Assembly (NCBI GenBank): GCA_937910385.1
Contig: CALEPT010000095.1
Location: 1 to 32,523 of the forward strand
Direction: 5' to 3'
DNA: 32,523 nucleotides
Origin: an uncultured Ruminococcus sp.
GTDB taxonomy: Bacteria > Bacillota > Clostridia > Oscillospirales > Ruminococcaceae
Made by a program: the position numbers and the translations under genes. This document shows positions 1 to 7,729 of this stretch, piece after piece (the stretch's first letter is position 1; each line of letters starts with the position of its first letter). The notes below the pieces were generated by a model. It ran no database searches, had not been told where the DNA came from, and saw nothing but the letters and a program-made list of their open reading frames with translations.

Positions 1-23
1 TCAGACGTGTGCTCTTCCGATCT
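1..23. other. Illumina adapter remnant at contig end
   Basis: The first 23 bases match the 3' end of the Illumina TruSeq read-2 adapter (it ends GTGCTCTTCCGATCT). This is library sequence, not genome. Genomic sequence can be trusted only from about base 24. Confidence 0.95.
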
Positions 24-28
24 AGTGA

Positions 29-121
29 GCGCGTAAGCGCGGAAGCGTGGCTCGGCAGCGCGGGCTCCGCGCCGGAAGCGTGGCTATGGTCGAGCTGATT
101 CAGCTCGCTGCCGAAGAATAA
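29..121 (+). CDS. Possible 3' tail of a truncated gene
   Basis: An open frame runs from just after the adapter junction to a TAA at 119-121, directly before a good terminator, as expected for the end of a gene on the plus strand. The tail reads roughly ...GSVAMVELIQLAAEE. A 13-bp direct repeat (40-52 and 73-85) encodes GSVA twice, 11 codons apart. An in-frame TGA at 26-28 sits next to the adapter junction and may be an artefact. Too little is left to name a product, and it may not be a gene at all. Confidence 0.25.
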   Translation, partial: ARKRGSVARQRGLRAGSVAMVELIQLAAEE

Positions 122-127
122 AAAATC

Positions 128-162
128 GGACTGTCGTACAATTTGTACGACAGTCCTTTTTT
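128..162. terminator. Bidirectional rho-independent terminator
   Basis: A perfect 14-bp stem (128-141 with 143-156) is followed by six T on the plus strand. It is preceded by an A-run that gives a T-run on the minus strand. It can end both the truncated plus-strand gene and the minus-strand ABC exporter operon. Confidence 0.85.
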
Positions 163-191
163 CACTTTATCCGCCCGATCTCATTGAGGAT

Positions 192-1988
192 TCAGGCAGT
201 CTCGTCAAACTGACTGTTATAGAGTTCCGCGTAGAAGCCGTTTTTCGCAAGAAGCTCCTCATGGCTGCCCTGCTCAACTATATCGCCGTCTCTCATTACA
301 AGGATAACATCTGCATTGCGTATCGTGGAAAGTCTGTGTGCGATAACAAACGAAGTCCTGCCCACCGAGAGCTTATCCATAGCTTCCTGAATGACAAGCT
401 CTGTCCTCGTATCGACTGAAGAGGTCGCTTCGTCAAGGATCAGCATCGGCGAATCCTTTATCATCGCACGCGCTATAGTAAGCTGCTGTTTCTGTCCCTC
501 CGAGAGATTGAGAGCCTCATTCAGCTTAGTGTCATATCCCTGCGGGAGAGTAGAGATGAAGTGACTCAGTCCGACCGCTGCGCACGCTGCGTTCAGCTCC
601 TCATCGCTGACATTTTCCTTATTATATATAAGGTTTTCGCGGATAGTTCCGTCAAAGAGCCATGTATCCTGAAGTATCATATCAAAGAGTTCGTGTACAT
701 CTTCACGTTTCATATCCTTCAGGCTTACTCCGTCAACGAGGATATCTCCGCTGTCGGTGTCATAAAAGCGCATAAGAAGATTGACCATCGTTGTCTTTCC
801 CGCACCCGTAGGTCCTACTATAGCAACCTTTTTTCCGGCACCGAGCTTTGTGGAGAATCCGTGAATTATCGTCTTATCGGGCAGATAACCAAATCTGACA
901 TTTCTGAATTCTACCTCTCCCTTCACGGTATCTATTGAAGCAGTCATTGAGCTTTCATCCTCCTGCTCCTGAGCCTCAAGCAGGTCAAACACGCGCTTTG
1001 AAGCTGCGGAAGCCTGCTGTATTGAAGTCATTGACTGTGCAAATGTCGAAAGCGGCTGTGAGAACAGCTTTGCATAGATAACAAACGACATTATAGTTCC
1101 CAGAGTAACTGCGGTATTTCCGTTAACGATGAACGCCACTCCCACGATAAAGATAAGGGCATATGCGAGATTTCCAACAAAGTTCATTATCGGGAACATC
1201 ATTCCCGAAAGGCACTGCGACTTCCAGTTGGAGTCGTAAAGCCTGCTGTTTATCTCTTCAAACTTTCTGCGCTCCTGATTTTTTGCACCGAACGCCCTTA
1301 CGATGTTGTGATTCGTATATATCTCCTCGATATGACCGTTCATAGCGCCGAGGTCGCTCTGCTTCCTATTGAAATAGACCTGGGACTTTTTCAGTATCAG
1401 CGTCATGAACACAAATCCCAGAAGCGATGAGGCTATTGTCACAACCGAAAGTATCACATTCGTCCGGAACATCTTGTATATTACTCCGACAAACAGTGCA
1501 AGCGAGCTTATGAGATTGGCGGTACTTGTAGAAAGCGTCTGGCTTATAGTGTCAACGTCGTTCGTAACACGTGAAAGCAGGTCGCCCTTTGTGGTAGTGT
1601 CGAAATACCGAAGCGGCAGACGGTTTATCTTCCGGTCGATATCACGGCGCAGTCTGCGTGCAGTATACTGTGTAACGGTAGCGGTAATGAACTGCTGACC
1701 GTAATTGAGAACAGCTCCTGATGCATATATCACAACAAGTGTATAACATATTTTCTCGAAAGCGTCAATGTCGATACCGGTTATGATACCCTTCATTATC
1801 TCGTTCATAAGGTCGCTTATTTTCTCGGGGCCTATTATCGTCGCAACAGAGCCTCCGACGGCAAATATAAGAGCAACTATTATTGCGGGAAGATAACGTT
1901 TGCAGTAAACTACGATCTTCTTTATTGCGCCAAGATCAGCCTTTTCCGGGTGCTGACCCGCAGCAAGCATTTTATTCATGGGCGGCAT
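192..1988 (-). CDS. ABC exporter subunit, catalytically complete half (permease fused to ATPase)
   Basis: This 598-residue half-transporter has an N-terminal type IV ABC exporter membrane domain (helices roughly 30-325) and a C-terminal ATPase. Visible motifs are Walker A GPTGAGKTT (392-400), Q-loop Gln440, signature LSEGQ (495-499), Walker B LILDE with catalytic Glu520, and switch His551. The signature has Glu in place of the second Gly. It starts 1 base after the stop of the partner subunit, and an AGGAGG about 9 bases upstream lies inside the partner's 3' end, so the two are translated together. With the neighbouring subunit it should form a heterodimeric exporter (BmrCD, LmrCD or TM287/288 type) in the cytoplasmic membrane. 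The substrate cannot be read from sequence; drugs, peptides or lipids are all possible. The MarR gene upstream suggests an efflux response. Confidence 0.93.
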   Translation of the reverse strand: MPPMNKMLAAGQHPEKADLGAIKKIVVYCKRYLPAIIVALIFAVGGSVATIIGPEKISDLMNEIMKGIITGIDIDAFEKICYTLVVIYASGAVLNYGQQFITATVTQYTARRLRRDIDRKINRLPLRYFDTTTKGDLLSRVTNDVDTISQTLSTSTANLISSLALFVGVIYKMFRTNVILSVVTIASSLLGFVFMTLILKKSQVYFNRKQSDLGAMNGHIEEIYTNHNIVRAFGAKNQERRKFEEINSRLYDSNWKSQCLSGMMFPIMNFVGNLAYALIFIVGVAFIVNGNTAVTLGTIMSFVIYAKLFSQPLSTFAQSMTSIQQASAASKRVFDLLEAQEQEDESSMTASIDTVKGEVEFRNVRFGYLPDKTIIHGFSTKLGAGKKVAIVGPTGAGKTTMVNLLMRFYDTDSGDILVDGVSLKDMKREDVHELFDMILQDTWLFDGTIRENLIYNKENVSDEELNAACAAVGLSHFISTLPQGYDTKLNEALNLSEGQKQQLTIARAMIKDSPMLILDEATSSVDTRTELVIQEAMDKLSVGRTSFVIAHRLSTIRNADVILVMRDGDIVEQGSHEELLAKNGFYAELYNSQFDETA

Positions 1989-1989
1989 A

Positions 1990-3768
1990 TCATACAGCCT
2001 CCTTTCCTCTTAGCTCTTCCTCAGAAAGCTGAGAAAGCGCTATCTCTTTGTATATGGGACAATTATCAAGCAGCTCGTCATGAGTTCCGAGACCGGCTAT
2101 CTGTCCTTCATGAAGAACAAGTATTTTGTCTGCATTTCTGATAGTTCCTATGCGCTGCGCAACAATTATAACAGTAGTATCCGAAAGCTGTTCACGCAGC
2201 TTGCGGCGCACGAGCATATCGGTTTTGTAGTCAAGTGCCGAAAACGTATCATCAAATATCATTATTCCCGAATCCTTGAAAACAGCTCTTGCAATAGAGA
2301 GCCTCTGCTTCTGTCCGCCGGAAAAATTGGTTCCGCCCTGCGCAACGGGCGCGTGTATTCCCTCCGCCAGCTCGGAAACAAAATCCGATCTTGATACGTC
2401 GAGCGCCCGTGATATACGCTCATCATTGTCTGAGACTTCTTCTTTGCTTCCATATATGATATTCGACTTAATATCCCCTGTAAAGAGTGTTGCCTTCTGG
2501 GGAGCTAATGATACTATCTTTTCAAGCTGCTCCTCCGGATAGCTGCGGATATCCTTTCCGTTTATCAATATCTCACCTTTGGCAGTATCATAAAACCTCG
2601 GGATAAGATTTACAAGGGTAGATTTTCCGGTACCGGTCGCGCCGATAATGGCAAAAGTCTCGCCCGGCTGCACCGTAAAGCTGATATCTCTGAGGCACGG
2701 CTCGCCCGAATCCTGATACGAAAAAGAAACATTCCTGAATTCTATCATGCCGCCTTTTGCTGCTGTAGAAACAGTATCGGAGAATCCTTCGGGATAGGTC
2801 ATGCTTTGCTTGGTCTCAAGCACCTCGTTTATACGCTTTGCAGAGACCATGGCTCTCGGCATCATAATGAATATTGCAACAAGCATCATAAATGCTCCGA
2901 CGACCTGAAGAGCGTACTGAGTGAAAGCAGTCATGTTGCCTATCATTTCGGCACGCCCAATTACCTCGGTGTTGTTGATAAGGTAAGCTCCCACCCAGTA
3001 TATCGCAAGGGTAAGTCCGCTCATCGCCATAGTCATAACAGGCATCATAAAGCCCATTGTCCGGCTTGTAAACAGCTGATTTGAAGTAATAGCAGTGTTT
3101 ACCTCGTCAAATTTTTTCTCCTGATATTGCTCTGCATTGAACGCGCGAACAACGCGAACACCGCTGATATTCTCTCTTGTCGTGTCATTGAGTCTGTCTG
3201 TGAGAGACTGTATCTGCTTGAACTTAGGGTATGCAAGCAGGACAAGAACAAGTATAGCCGCAACGATTATCCCCACACATATCAGTATAGCAGTAGTCCA
3301 CTCAACGCTTGTAGAGGATATCTTGGTTATTGCCCACACAGCAGTTATAGGCGCCTTGAAAATTATCTGCATACCCATTGCTATGAGCATCTGCATCTGT
3401 ACCACATCGTTTGTAGTACGGGTGATAAGGCTGGGTGTGGAAAATTTATTTATCTCGGAGTTGGAAAAATCCATGATGTGATCGTAAAGCTTTTCCCTGA
3501 GCGTCTTTGCGAAGTTTGCCGCGACCTGCGCCGCAAAGAATCCGCAGAAGATCGATGCTGCCATGCTGCCGAATGCACAAAGCAGCATCATCCCCCCGTT
3601 TTTCCAAACCTCGCTCATCTGAATGCTTCCTGCCGATACAGATTCGGTAAGCTTCTGCGTATAATCAGGCATTGTAAGATCAAGCCATACCTGAGTTACA
3701 ACAAGCGCAGCACATATAAGTATAAAGCACCAGTCGCGACCTTTCAGATTTTTGAATATTCTTATCAT
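1990..3768 (-). CDS. ABC exporter subunit, degenerate ATPase half
   Basis: This 592-residue half-transporter has membrane helices over roughly 12-310 and an ATPase with Walker A GATGTGKST (376-384), Q-loop Gln424 and signature FSGGQ (482-486). Two catalytic positions are changed: the Walker B Glu is Asp507 (IMIFDD), and the switch His is Gln538 (VAQR). This is the pattern of the degenerate member of a heterodimeric exporter. Its intact signature should complete the active site with the Walker motifs of the downstream subunit. The start codon overlaps the MarR stop by 4 bases, so the three genes form one operon. Homodimer function is unlikely because both catalytic residues would be altered. 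Confidence 0.93.
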   Translation of the reverse strand: MIRIFKNLKGRDWCFILICAALVVTQVWLDLTMPDYTQKLTESVSAGSIQMSEVWKNGGMMLLCAFGSMAASIFCGFFAAQVAANFAKTLREKLYDHIMDFSNSEINKFSTPSLITRTTNDVVQMQMLIAMGMQIIFKAPITAVWAITKISSTSVEWTTAILICVGIIVAAILVLVLLAYPKFKQIQSLTDRLNDTTRENISGVRVVRAFNAEQYQEKKFDEVNTAITSNQLFTSRTMGFMMPVMTMAMSGLTLAIYWVGAYLINNTEVIGRAEMIGNMTAFTQYALQVVGAFMMLVAIFIMMPRAMVSAKRINEVLETKQSMTYPEGFSDTVSTAAKGGMIEFRNVSFSYQDSGEPCLRDISFTVQPGETFAIIGATGTGKSTLVNLIPRFYDTAKGEILINGKDIRSYPEEQLEKIVSLAPQKATLFTGDIKSNIIYGSKEEVSDNDERISRALDVSRSDFVSELAEGIHAPVAQGGTNFSGGQKQRLSIARAVFKDSGIMIFDDTFSALDYKTDMLVRRKLREQLSDTTVIIVAQRIGTIRNADKILVLHEGQIAGLGTHDELLDNCPIYKEIALSQLSEEELRGKEAV

Positions 3769-4226
3769 AATATTCCCCCTTCATTCAATTTTTCACGCGA
3801 GTCGAACTCCTCCTCGACAGCGGACTTTATAGCGTTCGATATCTCTATGAACTGCTCTGCCTTTTCCATTCCGATACGTTCGATAACTCCCTGAAATATC
3901 GAGATCAGTTCCTCCTTGACTTGCTCAGCCTGACGGCGCCCCTCATCTGAAAGCGATATCAGCGACTTCCTTGCGTCCTCGGGAGTTCCCTCACGGACTA
4001 TGATGCCCTTTTCCGACATCTTTTTCAAAAGCACTGCGACTCTGGCAGTACTCACGCCCATTTTTTCGCTTATCTGTCCTGCGGTCAGCGGCGAGTTTTC
4101 CTTTGCAAGCGTCTTCATCATGCAGTTTATCCCCGCATGAGTTTCATCAAGAGGCTTGAAGAACTTTGTAGGTCTGCTATCATATATACGCTGCATTATA
4201 ACGAGTGTTTCCTCTCTTGTTACCAT
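3765..4226 (-). CDS. MarR-family transcriptional regulator
   Basis: This 153-residue protein has a winged helix-turn-helix core. A helix-turn-helix around residues 47-75 includes the stretch GQISEKMGVSTARVAVLLKK, followed by a wing with the charged turn REGTPEDARK and the typical MarR segment LSDEGRRQAE. C-terminal helices would form the dimer interface. AGGAGGTAACT precedes the ATG. It is the first gene of the exporter operon, and a perfect 29-bp palindrome lies 21 bases upstream of its start codon. That fits an autorepressor that releases the operon when it binds an inducer, a common arrangement for MarR-exporter operons. The inducer is unknown. Confidence 0.93.
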   Translation of the reverse strand: MVTREETLVIMQRIYDSRPTKFFKPLDETHAGINCMMKTLAKENSPLTAGQISEKMGVSTARVAVLLKKMSEKGIIVREGTPEDARKSLISLSDEGRRQAEQVKEELISIFQGVIERIGMEKAEQFIEISNAIKSAVEEEFDSREKLNEGGIL

Positions 4227-4246
4227 AGTTACCTCCTCCTTATTTG

Positions 4247-4275
4247 CTAACAGGGTTAAATTTTAACCCTGTTAG
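4247..4275. promoter_or_regulatory. Perfect 29-bp palindrome, probable MarR operator
   Basis: Two 14-base arms pair perfectly around one central T (arm CTAACAGGGTTAAA). It sits between the MarR start (4226) and the upstream gene's terminator, where the exporter operon promoter should lie. Its size and position fit a MarR dimer site. As RNA it has no useful T-run after it, so a terminator is less likely. Binding is inferred. Confidence 0.75.
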
Positions 4276-4365
4276 ATGATCTCGTTATGTCAGTTATGTG
4301 TCAGCATTGTGAAATTTTTATCCGGCAGCCAAGGTGCAGCATCTTTTCGCAAACACAACGAAAGC

Positions 4366-4410
4366 AAAAAGGCTCTCCTCCCCCTGATCTCAGGGAAAGA
4401 GAGCCTTTTT
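4366..4410 (-). terminator. Terminator after ugd
   Basis: An AAAAAGGCTCTC arm (4366-4377) pairs with GAGAGCCTTTTT (4399-4410), with a smaller CCCTGATCTCAGGG hairpin in the loop. On the minus strand the stem ends in five T just past the ugd stop. It separates ugd from the MarR-exporter operon. Confidence 0.85.
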
Positions 4411-4412
4411 AT

Positions 4413-5648
4413 TCAATCTCTTCTGAATATGTCTCTTGTGTAAACCTTTTCTTTTATATCGTCAAGGCTGCTGTCATAGCGGTTAGCTATTATGGCGTCT
4501 GAGAGCTGCTTAAACCTCGCAAGGTCATTCACAACAAGGCTGCCGAAGAAGGTGTCTCCATCCTTGAGGGTAGGTTCATATATTATCACCTGTGCACCCT
4601 TTGCCTTTATCCGCTTCATTACGCCCTGTATTGAGGATTGGCGGAAATTATCGCTGTTAGACTTCATCGTAAGCCGATACACGCCTATCGTGACCTGCTT
4701 TTCCTTTGAAGAGCTGTATTCGCCGTCGGCGTATGAGTAGTAGCCTGCCTTTTCAAGCACTCTGTCGGCAATGAAATCCTTGCGCGTCCGGTTGGACTGT
4801 ACTATAGCAGTCATCATATCCTGCGGAACATCTTCGTAATTGGCAAGGAGCTGTTTTGTGTCCTTCGGCAGGCAGTAGCCTCCGTATCCGAAGCTGGGGT
4901 TATTGTAATGTGTACCTATACGCGGATCAAGACAAACTCCGTCGATTATCTGCTGGGTGTCAAGACCCTTAAGCTCAGCATAGGTATCAAGCTCGTTGAA
5001 ATATGAGACCCTCAGCGCAAGATAGGTATTGGCAAATAGCTTTACAGCCTCTGCCTCGGTAAATCCCATAAAGAGAGTATCTATATCCTGCTTTATCGCA
5101 CCTTCCTGAAGGAGCCCCGCAAAGGTATGTGCGGCTTGGACAAGTCTTTCGTCATTCATATCCGTGCCGACGATGATCCGGCTGGGGTAAAGGTTGTCAT
5201 ACAGCGCTTTGCTTTCGCGCAGGAATTCAGGACTGAAAATGATATTCCTGCTGCCTGTTTTCTCTCTGACAGACTGAGTATAACCAACAGGTATCGTTGA
5301 TTTGATGACCATTATCGCCTGCGGATTATACTTCATTACGAGTGAAATTACCGCTTCTACCGCAGATGTATCAAAGAAATTTTTCTTGCTGTCATAGTTT
5401 GTGGGAGCGGCTATAACAACAAAATCCGCGTCCGTGTATGCAGCCTCTGCATCGAGGGTAGCCGTGAGGTCAAGCTCCTTTTCGGCGAGATATTTCTCTA
5501 TATAGTCGTCCTGTATCGGAGACTTTTTATTGTTGATGAGCTCCACCTTTTCGGGAATTATGTCAACTGCCATGACGGTATTGTGCTGTGCAAGGAGTGT
5601 CGCTATTGAAAGCCCGACATACCCCGTTCCTGCTACTGCTATTTTCAT
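4413..5648 (-). CDS. ugd: UDP-glucose 6-dehydrogenase
   Basis: Oxidises UDP-glucose to UDP-glucuronate with 2 NAD+ in the cytoplasm, giving a precursor for acidic capsule or exopolysaccharide sugars. The 411-residue protein begins with the NAD-binding motif GTGYVGLS (7-14). It carries the conserved SPEFLRE segment (139-145), Lys203 in EAVKLFANTYLA, and catalytic Cys259 in GYGGYCLPKDTKQL. Length fits the short bacterial HasB/Cap3A-type enzymes. GGAGAG lies 8 bases before the ATG. No glycosyltransferase or capsule genes are adjacent, so its pathway is not shown by context. It lies 55 bases downstream of the dehydrogenase gene and could be read with it or from a weak promoter in the gap. Confidence 0.95.
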   Translation of the reverse strand: MKIAVAGTGYVGLSIATLLAQHNTVMAVDIIPEKVELINNKKSPIQDDYIEKYLAEKELDLTATLDAEAAYTDADFVVIAAPTNYDSKKNFFDTSAVEAVISLVMKYNPQAIMVIKSTIPVGYTQSVREKTGSRNIIFSPEFLRESKALYDNLYPSRIIVGTDMNDERLVQAAHTFAGLLQEGAIKQDIDTLFMGFTEAEAVKLFANTYLALRVSYFNELDTYAELKGLDTQQIIDGVCLDPRIGTHYNNPSFGYGGYCLPKDTKQLLANYEDVPQDMMTAIVQSNRTRKDFIADRVLEKAGYYSYADGEYSSSKEKQVTIGVYRLTMKSNSDNFRQSSIQGVMKRIKAKGAQVIIYEPTLKDGDTFFGSLVVNDLARFKQLSDAIIANRYDSSLDDIKEKVYTRDIFRRD

Positions 5649-5703
5649 ATATACATCTCTCCGTTGAATTAATATTTATTGGTGTGTTTCTGCAAACCTT
5701 CGT

Positions 5704-6684
5704 TCACATTACCAGTTCATTTCCGCAGGATTCTCCGCGGAAACAGGTAAGCAGATTATCAACAGTCGTCTCTGCAATATTGTTAAGTGCCTCTTCCGTA
5801 AGGAAAGCCTGATGTGAAGTTACAATGACATTTGGCATTGATATGAGTCTTGCCAGAACGTCGTCGGCAATGATATGGCCTGAAAAGTCCTGGAAGAAAA
5901 CGTCCGCCTCCTCTTCGTACACATCGAGGCAGGCAGCGCCGATCTTACGAGCCTTTATACCCTCAAGCAGAGCTTCCGCGTCTATGAGCGCTCCCCTCGA
6001 GGTATTAATGATGACAACGCCCTTTTTTAGCTTCTCCATGCTGCTGCCGTCTATCATGTGATAGGTCTCGTCGGTGAGAGGACAGTGGAAGGAGATTATG
6101 TCGCTCTGCGAAAAGAGCTCGTCAAGCGAAACGTACTCGATACCGCTGTTTTCCGCAGGAAACTTGTCATATGCGATGACATGCATTCCGAAGCCGCGGC
6201 AGATGTCTACAAATATACGTCCTATCTTACCGGTACCGACTACCCCGACGGTCTTCCCGTGAAGGTCGAATCCGGTGAGTCCGCTGAGTGAAAAATTGAA
6301 ATCTCTTGTTCGTATATAAGCCTTGTGAATTCGGCGTATCGAGGTCAGCAGCAGAGCCATCGCGTGCTCGGCAACTGCATAGGGCGAATATGCGGGAACT
6401 CTCACTACACGAATCTTGTCCTTAGCGTAATTGATATCAACATTGTTATAGCCCGCACAGCGAAGAGCAAGGATATTTATACCATATTCACAAAGCCTGT
6501 CTATAACTGCGGCATTTACTGTATCGTTTACGAAAACGCATACCGCATCGCAGCCTTTTACAAGATCTGCGGTGTCTTCTGTAAGCTTAGTTTCATAGAA
6601 CTTGAATTTTATCCCTCTTTCCTCCCCAAGCTTTTCAAATGCCGGAATATCATACGGCTTTGTGTCAAAAAATGCGACCTTCAT
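5704..6684 (-). CDS. ldhA: D-lactate dehydrogenase-type 2-hydroxyacid dehydrogenase
   Basis: Probably reduces pyruvate to D-lactate with NADH, a fermentative redox sink. The NAD motif GVVGTGKIGR lies mid-protein. The catalytic triad of the D-2-hydroxyacid dehydrogenase family is visible: Arg in NTSRGALID, Glu in DVYEEEADVFF, and His in TSHQAFLT. The overall sequence (N-terminal KVAFFDTKPYD, segment RCAGYNNVD) fits D-LDH better than other family members. Three ATGs lie close together (6693, 6690, 6684). AAGGA directly abuts the first, so the third, 9 bases downstream of the AGGA, is the best start and gives 326 residues. A short palindrome TTGTCCTACAA lies about 20-30 bases upstream of the first ATG. 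Other 2-hydroxyacid substrates are possible. Confidence 0.9.
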   Translation of the reverse strand: MKVAFFDTKPYDIPAFEKLGEERGIKFKFYETKLTEDTADLVKGCDAVCVFVNDTVNAAVIDRLCEYGINILALRCAGYNNVDINYAKDKIRVVRVPAYSPYAVAEHAMALLLTSIRRIHKAYIRTRDFNFSLSGLTGFDLHGKTVGVVGTGKIGRIFVDICRGFGMHVIAYDKFPAENSGIEYVSLDELFSQSDIISFHCPLTDETYHMIDGSSMEKLKKGVVIINTSRGALIDAEALLEGIKARKIGAACLDVYEEEADVFFQDFSGHIIADDVLARLISMPNVIVTSHQAFLTEEALNNIAETTVDNLLTCFRGESCGNELVM

Positions 6685-6763
6685 TATCATCATTCCTTTA
6701 TATTATATTTTTGTCCTACAAGGACAGACTGCGGGCCTTCTACAGCCTATGTATGATGCATAA

Positions 6764-7540
6764 TTACCGCTGACGAGCATTTTTGCGGTATATTATTGAA
6801 AGTCCCTTTATGAGCAAGCTTCCGTCGTGAATAATATTCCTTTTGCAAAGAGGCACAACAAGCTCGGAAAGTCCGCCCGTAGCTACAGCCGTACATTTAT
6901 CGCCTATCTCCTCCTCAATACGCTCTATTATGCCGTCAAGAGCACAGGCATTAGAGTAAAGAATACCGCTTTTAAGGCAGTCAATAGTATTTGTCCCGAT
7001 TATCTTACCGGGAGCTTCAAAATTGATCTTTGGCAGCTGTGCAGTGCGTGCGGTAAGAGCGTCCGCAGCGATGCCCATACCTGTCATTATAAGTCCTCCG
7101 CGGTAGTTCTTGTTCCGGTCAACGACCGAGACCGTAGTAGCGGTTCCCATATCGATTATGATGAGCGGAACCGGATACTGATTTATTGCAGCTACTGCGT
7201 CAACAGCCTGATCGCTTCCGAGCTGTGCAGGGTTATCAATGAGTATATTCAGTCCGGTCTTTACTCCCGGACCAGCTATCATCACTTCCGTTCCGAAGAG
7301 CTTTCTTATAGCTTCCTTAACGGTATTAGTTACAGACGGAACGACCGACGACATTACAGCATCATCAATATCTCCCGTATTGAAGCCGTTCATTTCGAGG
7401 ATATTCTTTATCAGCGAAGCATATTCGGCAGATGTGGCGTTATGATTGGTAGATATCCTCTCAAAAAGCAGAACATCGTCTTCATCGTTCACACAGCCGA
7501 AAACTATATTAGTATTACCTATATCTACAGCTAAAAGCAT
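6764..7540 (-). CDS. coaX: Type III pantothenate kinase
   Basis: Phosphorylates pantothenate, the first step of CoA synthesis. The ASKHA-fold signature DIGNTN is at the N-terminus, followed by GSDQAVDAVAA and the second phosphate motif DMGTATT. A start at 7570 is possible, but AGGAGG lies 7 bases before the ATG at 7540, and the protein MLLAVDIGNTN then begins exactly where the family does. The promoter at 7571-7599 also puts transcription start just upstream of 7565, which supports the later start (258 residues). It is divergent from coaBC, which acts two steps later in the same pathway. Type III enzymes are not feedback-inhibited by CoA, a family trait. Confidence 0.95.
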   Translation of the reverse strand: MLLAVDIGNTNIVFGCVNDEDDVLLFERISTNHNATSAEYASLIKNILEMNGFNTGDIDDAVMSSVVPSVTNTVKEAIRKLFGTEVMIAGPGVKTGLNILIDNPAQLGSDQAVDAVAAINQYPVPLIIIDMGTATTVSVVDRNKNYRGGLIMTGMGIAADALTARTAQLPKINFEAPGKIIGTNTIDCLKSGILYSNACALDGIIERIEEEIGDKCTAVATGGLSELVVPLCKRNIIHDGSLLIKGLSIIYRKNARQR

Positions 7541-7570
7541 ATTGATTACCTCCTGAAACTCTATAACCAT

Positions 7571-7599
7571 ATTTTAACACATATCTCTGAAAAAATCAA
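7571..7599 (-). promoter_or_regulatory. coaX promoter
   Basis: On the minus strand: -35 TTGATT (7594-7599), 17-base spacer, -10 TAAAAT (7571-7576). Transcription would start near 7565, giving a leader of about 25 bases before the ATG at 7540. Confidence 0.7.
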
Positions 7600-7667
7600 G
7601 GTATATGAACTATTATATGATGTGCAGCATCGAAAATAAAGCTATCGGGAAATTTATTGCCTTACAG

Positions 7668-7696
7668 TTGCTTTTTCAGACAAGATATGATAGAAT
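7668..7696 (+). promoter_or_regulatory. coaBC promoter
   Basis: -35 TTGCTT (7668-7673), 17-base spacer, -10 TAGAAT (7691-7696). AGGAGG follows, just before the ATG at 7730. Confidence 0.75.
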
Positions 7697-7729
7697 AAAC
7701 GTGATAATATTTTTTCTGAGGAGGAAAAT

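Noticed and set aside
3127..3894. A 255-residue open frame on the plus strand
   Set aside because: It lies antisense to the ABC exporter subunit, which has clear family motifs. The antisense protein is rich in Cys, His and Tyr with no domain, as expected for a shadow frame.
6705..6730. Rex-type redox operator upstream of the D-lactate dehydrogenase gene
   Set aside because: TTGTCCTACAA is a short palindrome but lacks the TTGTGAA-N4-TTCACAA form, so no regulator is named.
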